This document shows, piece by piece, positions 59,739 to 64,000 of a DNA stretch of 64,000 nucleotides. Position 1 is the first letter of the stretch, and every line of letters starts with the position of its first letter. Both the position numbers and the translations under genes were made by a program. The DNA comes from TOLSYN sp963849065 (GTDB taxonomy: Bacteria; Acidobacteriota; Terriglobia; Terriglobales; Acidobacteriaceae): the NCBI GenBank assembly GCA_963849065.1, contig CAWKFM010000005.1, positions 744,001-808,000 of the forward strand, written 5' to 3'. Below the pieces are notes generated by a model. It saw only the letters and a program-made list of their open reading frames with translations. It made no database searches and was not told the DNA's origin.

Positions 59739-60172
59739 TAGCGTCCAGCGGCTGTGGGCTGCGTGTCAAAGGGTTGGGTGACGATACTGACGTTGGTGAT
59801 GCCTGTCTGTTTCACGGCGTCCATAACGGTGGCGAAGGCGCCGAAGGGAACTTTTTCATCGGCGCGGATGTAGATGCTCTGGCTTTGCGGGTCGTGAACT
59901 TTGGCGCGCAGGATCTCGGGGATCTGGTTGATGTTGATTGGATCGTTTCCGAGGAAGACGCGCTGGTCTTTGTCGATGGTGATGACCATGCGCTGCTGGT
60001 TGATCTCCTTGACGGTTTTGGTTTTGGGGAGCGCGACCTCGATGCCGGACTGCAGGATCGGAGCGGTGACCATGAACATGACCAGGAGCACGAGGACGAC
60101 ATCGACGAACGGAGTGATGTTGATGTCCGAAAGCGACGATTGGGTGCGTCCCTTGTTATTTGTAAACGCCAC
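59738..60172 (-). CDS. tolR: TolR/ExbD-type biopolymer transport protein
   Basis: This 144-residue protein has one membrane helix with the essential aspartate: NITPFVDVVLVLLVMFMVTA. The periplasmic domain follows, ending in DAVKQTGITNVSIVTQPF. In complex with TolQ it uses the proton gradient to move TolA. It is 9 bp after tolQ and overlaps the TonB/TolA-like gene by 1 bp, so the three are one translational unit. Confidence 0.93.
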   Translation of the reverse strand: MAFTNNKGRTQSSLSDINITPFVDVVLVLLVMFMVTAPILQSGIEVALPKTKTVKEINQQRMVITIDKDQRVFLGNDPININQIPEILRAKVHDPQSQSIYIRADEKVPFGAFATVMDAVKQTGITNVSIVTQPFDTQPTAAGR

Positions 60173-60181
60173 CGAGGCCTC

Positions 60182-60856
60182 CTATCGCGGATCGCCGGAG
60201 CGGTCGATGATGTTGAGCAGTTCGAGGCTGAAGTCGTCCATGCGGGCGGCGAATTCGCGGATCTGCTGGAGGAAAAAGTTGTAGGCGACGACGGCTGGGA
60301 CGGCGGCAAAGAGTCCGGCGGCGGTGGTGATGAGCGCCTCGGAGATGCCGGGGGCGACCGCGCGCAGGGTGGCAGTGCCGGCGTCGCCCAGTCCGTGGAA
60401 GGCGTCGATGATGCCCCAGACGGTGCCGAAGAGTCCGACGAACGGGGCAATGGAGCCGGTGGTGGCCAGCCAGGTGAGGCGGTTTTCGAGGCGGGTGAGC
60501 TCCTCGGAGGCCGCGATTTGAGTGGCGCGCTGCACGGAGAGCGTGCGCACGTTGGAGCCGTTGCGCTCGAGCTCGGCGACCGCTCCCTCAAAGACAGACA
60601 CCAGAGGCGAGGGCTTGAACTGCTCGGCCACAGCGGAGATATCCTGCAGACGCTTGGCGCGGCGGAAGGCGCGCACGAAGTTACCGCTCTGCACGGTGGC
60701 GCGGCGGAACAATCCGATTTTGGCGACGATGATCGACCAGGAGAGCAGACTGAAGAACAGCAGGATCAGCAGGACGATCTTGGCGACCAGGCCGGTTTCG
60801 GAAACCATGCCCACGACCTCGCCGCCCAGGGCGAAAGCGAATAGGGAAATTGTCAT
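60182..60856 (-). CDS. tolQ: TolQ/ExbB-type motor protein
   Basis: This 224-residue protein has three membrane segments: VAKIVLLILLFFSLLSWSII near residue 25, LATTGSIAPFVGLFGTVWGI in the middle and SEALITTAAGLFAAVPAVVA near the end. These match the TolQ/ExbB channel with the GLFGTVWGI and T..GL..A.PA motifs. It is the first gene of the tolQ-tolR-tonB/tolA-tolB-pal-cpoB run. The promoter should be in the following 405-bp gap. Confidence 0.94.
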   Translation of the reverse strand: MTISLFAFALGGEVVGMVSETGLVAKIVLLILLFFSLLSWSIIVAKIGLFRRATVQSGNFVRAFRRAKRLQDISAVAEQFKPSPLVSVFEGAVAELERNGSNVRTLSVQRATQIAASEELTRLENRLTWLATTGSIAPFVGLFGTVWGIIDAFHGLGDAGTATLRAVAPGISEALITTAAGLFAAVPAVVAYNFFLQQIREFAARMDDFSLELLNIIDRSGDPR

Positions 60857-61261
60857 CCTTCTCTCATTGGAACAGTTACATTCATTGGGACTTCTTTATT
60901 GGAGCATGGGATGAACCGCAGCGTGCACGGTGCGAACGAAATAGCAGAGCTGCGGACGACAACTCATTATAGTCAGCATGGTGGGGCTTTGTGGGCGAAC
61001 GGCGGGGTTATCGAGCAAGCACGGATATAACTGAATAGGTTCGGGGTGGGTGGTTGTCCTTAGGATTCGCGCCTTATTGATGGCCTGCGCCGCAGAAGGT
61101 TCGCCGTAATCGAGTTCGGTTTGTTGATCGATCGATGTGTGACGGCACTCACAGCGCAGGTCCGTGAAATCGGCTACAACGGCAGCGAATTTCGTACGAA
61201 TTGATTGGTATGGGCTCCGGCCCTACCGGAGTCCGCCTGATTGTGCAATCTAGGGGGAACG
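60857..61261. other. 405-bp divergent intergenic region
   Basis: It lies between tolQ (minus) and the secreted hypothetical gene (plus) and presumably holds both promoters. A 9-bp stem with one wobble (GGGCTCCGG at 61212-61220 with CCGGAGTCC at 61226-61234) sits 27 bp before the plus-strand start. No coding potential or RNA gene is evident. Confidence 0.5.
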
Positions 61262-62056
61262 ATGACGAAGTCGATTTTCTCTCATTTAGCGCTCATTCTG
61301 GCCCTGGTGTCTGCGGGGCTAGCGCAAGACGTTACTTTCAGCAAGACCAGGTTTTCATCGGTCAAGAAACCTGGCGAAGCCGACGTTATTTTAACGATTA
61401 CGGATTCCAATATCCTGATTAAGGGCAAAAAGGAGAAGGGGATTGATTTGGAGATTCCGTATTCCTCTATCGACGCCATGTCCTATGAACGGTCTGCACG
61501 CCATCGCGTGGGAGAAGGTGCGGCACTGATGGGGATGTCTCTGGGTGCGGGAGCGATTCTGATGGCTACCAAGACCGCGAGCTACTGGCTGGATGTCAAT
61601 TATCATGAGGGCGATGACAGAGAAACAGCCGTACTCCGCCTCGATAAATCCGAATATGAGAATGTCTTGGCGGCATTAAACACAAAGTCCGGCAAGCAGG
61701 TTACGGTGGTGGACGCCAAGGCCAGCTCGATCAACCCAACCGAGGGAAGTAAAGACGTGGACGAGATGATTCCGTACGGAATGGAGCAGATTATGGCTGC
61801 CCTGAAGCCCGCTATGGAGAACGAGGGATGCAAGGTGACGGACTCGAAACCCGATCGTGTGGAGTGCAAGCGCTCCCGCGGTAATAACGAGCTGACTGGC
61901 GGCGGCGGGGAAAGCGTAACCGCTGAACTGAAAGCGGAGGGTGGACAGACACGCGTCCGCATCTCAACCGGAAAGGGGATGCTCGGACGATTGGCCAAGA
62001 AGAACTGGTCGACACCCATCTATCAGGAAATGATGAAGAACCTGCAGGGAACGTAG
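61262..62056 (+). CDS. secreted protein of unknown function
   Basis: This 264-residue protein has a Sec-type signal peptide (SIFSHLALILALVSAGLAQ, cleavage after AQ). The mature part begins DVTFSKTRFSSVKKPGEADV, holds one hydrophobic glycine-rich segment (GEGAALMGMSLGAGAILM) and has a later domain with the Cys pair GCKVTDSKPDRVEC. AGGGGGA is 5 bp before the ATG at 61262. I recognise no family. It is flanked by the Tol system and recN, with nothing to indicate function beyond export. Confidence 0.8.
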   Translation: MTKSIFSHLALILALVSAGLAQDVTFSKTRFSSVKKPGEADVILTITDSNILIKGKKEKGIDLEIPYSSIDAMSYERSARHRVGEGAALMGMSLGAGAILMATKTASYWLDVNYHEGDDRETAVLRLDKSEYENVLAALNTKSGKQVTVVDAKASSINPTEGSKDVDEMIPYGMEQIMAALKPAMENEGCKVTDSKPDRVECKRSRGNNELTGGGGESVTAELKAEGGQTRVRISTGKGMLGRLAKKNWSTPIYQEMMKNLQGT

Positions 62057-62163
62057 CTTTGAGAATTCGCCGAGGATTGGGCTCATCGAATGGAAAACTT
62101 GGCACGATGCAGTAGGGCCGGCGTGATATTCTCGCCGGGAAACTTCAATAAAACGGGTGCCGA

Positions 62164-63846
62164 GTGCTGAGGGAATTGCGGGTCGAAAACTACGCGGTCA
62201 TCGACAACGTGGTGGTTGAGTTTGGCGCGGGGCTGAATCTGCTGACGGGCGAGACCGGAGCGGGCAAGTCGATCCTGATCGACGCGCTGGCGCTGCTGCT
62301 GGGCGAAAAAGCCTACAGCGATGTGGTGCGTCATGGAGCGGAAAAGGCAACGGTGGCCGCCGTCTATGAGAGCGACGACGCTGCCGTGGCGGCGGTGCTG
62401 GAGGAGAACGGAATCGATGCGGCGGGGGCGGAGATCATCCTGCGGCGCGACATTGCGCTGAATGGCAAGGGGAGGGTCTTCATCAACAACCAGCCGGCGA
62501 CGGTGGCGGTGCTGAAGGCGCTGGCTCCGCATCTGGCGGTGGTGCACGCGCAGAACCAGGCGATCCTGATGTTCGACCCGCCGGAGCGGCTGGCGCTGCT
62601 GGATGCTTCCGCGGGGGTGAACCGCGAGCGGGTGGGCGCAAGCTATGCGAAGTGGCGGGAGATTGTGCGTCGGATTGCGGAGCTGGAAAAAGGTGAGCAG
62701 GATAAGCTGCGGCTGGCCGACCTGTGGCGATTCCAGCTGAAGGAGATCTGCGAGGCCACCCCGAGCAGTGGGGAAGAGCTGAAGCTGGAGGCGGAGAAGC
62801 GCGTGCTGGCGAACTCCGAGCGGGTGTATGGGGCGGCGATGGGGGCGTTCGACGTGCTGTATGAGGTGGAGGAGTCGGCGCTGGCGCGGATGCGGGCGGC
62901 GGCGAAGCATCTGGAGGAGTTGGCGAGGTTCGACGAGAACTTTAAGGAATCGCTGGGACAGTTGGAGAGCGCTCGGATTACGGTGGAGGATGTGGCCACG
63001 ACGCTGCGCGATTTTGCCAACGGGATGGACGCATCGCCGGAGCGGCTGGCCGAGGTGGAAGACCGGCTGGCGGTGCTGGACAAGCTGCGGCGTAAGTATG
63101 GCAAGACGTTGGACGACGTGCTGGCGTATCAGCAGGAGATTGCCGGGAAGCTTAACGACATTGAGAACAAGGATGAGCTGCTGGCGGGGCTGCGGAAAGA
63201 GCTGGCGGCGGCGGCCGGGAAGTATCTGGATGAGGCGCGGAGTTTAAGTAAGCGGCGCTATGAGATAGCCCGGAAACTTGAGAAGACGGTTGAAGGCGAG
63301 ATTAACGATCTGGCGATGAAGGCGAAGTTCAAGATCGAGGTCAGCGGGTCGGACGAGGAAGCGAACTGGAGCGCGGCGGGATTCGACCAAGTGGCGTATC
63401 TGATTTCGACCAATCCGGGGGAGCCGATGGGGCCGATTGAGGAGATTGCCTCCGGCGGAGAGCTTTCCAGGGTGATGCTGGCGCTGAAGGCCAGCGTGGA
63501 GGCGGGACGGCTGCCGGGGAAAGAATCAGATGGGCAGCGCTCGCTGGTCTTCGACGAGATCGATACCGGGATTGGGGGACGGGCGGCCGACGCGGTGGGG
63601 AAGAAGCTGAAGGCGCTGTCGCGCAGCAAGCAGGTGCTGTGCATTACGCATCTTCCGCAGATTGCGTCGTTTGCGGACCGTCATTTTTTGATTGAGAAAC
63701 ACGAGAGCGGCGGGAGGACCAAGACGACGGTAAGGCCGCTGTCGGCCGAGGAAAGGCGCAGCGAGATTGCGCGGATGCTGAGCGGGGCCAAGGTGACCGA
63801 GGCCAGTTTGCAGAACGCGGAGCAGATGATCAGGACGAATGCGTGA
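62164..63846 (+). CDS. recN: DNA repair protein RecN
   Basis: RecN is an SMC-like ATPase that acts early in double-strand break repair. It has 560 residues, normal length, starting at GTG 62164. The ATP-binding Walker A motif is LLTGETGAGKSILIDALALL near the N-terminus. A long coiled coil lies in the middle (about 150-370). The signature EIASGGELSRVMLALKA and the Walker B SLVFDEIDTGIGGRAADAVG are near the C-terminus, followed by QVLCITHLPQIASFADRHFL. No other repair gene is adjacent. Confidence 0.96.
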   Translation: MLRELRVENYAVIDNVVVEFGAGLNLLTGETGAGKSILIDALALLLGEKAYSDVVRHGAEKATVAAVYESDDAAVAAVLEENGIDAAGAEIILRRDIALNGKGRVFINNQPATVAVLKALAPHLAVVHAQNQAILMFDPPERLALLDASAGVNRERVGASYAKWREIVRRIAELEKGEQDKLRLADLWRFQLKEICEATPSSGEELKLEAEKRVLANSERVYGAAMGAFDVLYEVEESALARMRAAAKHLEELARFDENFKESLGQLESARITVEDVATTLRDFANGMDASPERLAEVEDRLAVLDKLRRKYGKTLDDVLAYQQEIAGKLNDIENKDELLAGLRKELAAAAGKYLDEARSLSKRRYEIARKLEKTVEGEINDLAMKAKFKIEVSGSDEEANWSAAGFDQVAYLISTNPGEPMGPIEEIASGGELSRVMLALKASVEAGRLPGKESDGQRSLVFDEIDTGIGGRAADAVGKKLKALSRSKQVLCITHLPQIASFADRHFLIEKHESGGRTKTTVRPLSAEERRSEIARMLSGAKVTEASLQNAEQMIRTNA

Positions 63847-63977
63847 ACTTGCCGTCTGCTCGAGACTGGCCGTGGGGCTTCCTGCGCTGACATTCTGCTC
63901 GTGACCAGATCCCGACTAACCAAAATCCGTGGGTAGGGATGGAAAAGCCTGGGACGGCGGAGCCGGGATGCGACCTT

Positions 63978-64000
63978 GCAGGGGGCCTTCGCTTCGCTTC
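63978..64000 (+). repeat. dispersed repeat fragment at the window edge
   Basis: GGGGGCCTTCGCTTCGCTTC resembles the (G)GGG(A/T)(C/T)CTTCGC type of repeat start and is cut by the window end. It follows recN by about 130 bp of otherwise featureless sequence. Confidence 0.3.

Overview
The window is GC-rich, densely coded bacterial chromosome with no phage, IS element, CRISPR array, rRNA or tRNA that I could recognise. The gene content suggests Acidobacteriota, class Terriglobia: a complete Tol-Pal operon with an Ig-like domain in Pal, cysteine-containing PilZ proteins, a DUF2252 protein, class I fumarase, and intergenic GGGG(T/A)TC(T/C)TCG-type dispersed repeats. This assignment is an inference from gene types, not from a marker gene.

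Layout. 1-4.3 kb: tail of a SatP-type acetate transporter, an acyltransferase, thiG and a long-chain acyl-CoA ligase. 4.7-7.3 kb: a PAS protein with a degenerate GGDEF domain, followed 4 bp later by motA-motB. 7.4-14.0 kb: class I fumarase, ilvD, ilvC (with a possible attenuator leader) and a second AMP-binding enzyme. 14.0-22.6 kb: a full potassium system in which KdpD is split into two divergently transcribed genes (kinase half on the minus strand, KdpD/Usp half on the plus strand with kdpE), then a small membrane gene, a 28-codon gene, kdpF, kdpA, kdpB and kdpC. Eleven-bp tandem repeats, candidate KdpE operators, precede the small membrane gene and the kdpFABC unit. 22.7-33 kb: DUF2252, the divergent pair ric / Crp-family regulator, cstA-ybdD, mntH-usp-psiE, a transglutaminase-like protein and a JAMM peptidase.

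33.1-42.7 kb: a tripartite RND efflux operon (MdtA-, MdtB- and MdtC-like proteins plus outer-membrane factor). The MdtB-like pump carries an unusual Ser/Thr/Gly-rich insertion of about 128 residues. 42.9-48.9 kb: a compact cyclic-di-GMP locus in two divergent arms. One arm has REC-GGDEF-PilZ (degenerate active site, intact I-site) and three paralogous PilZ proteins that share three cysteines at fixed spacing and a short C-terminal helical module. The other arm has a membrane HD-GYP protein, a small PilZ protein and a membrane diguanylate cyclase. I regard this locus as the best candidate for something under-described.

49-55.3 kb: an SDR and small membrane protein, a lone PAS protein, then an alcohol dehydrogenase-AraC-aldo/keto reductase-DUF2255-cupin-phosphoesterase run that looks like an aldehyde or electrophile response. 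55.4-60.9 kb: the Tol-Pal operon (tolQ, tolR, a TonB/TolA-like protein, tolB, pal, cpoB). 61.3-63.8 kb: a secreted protein of unknown function and recN. Dispersed repeat fragments lie in several gaps and at the right edge.
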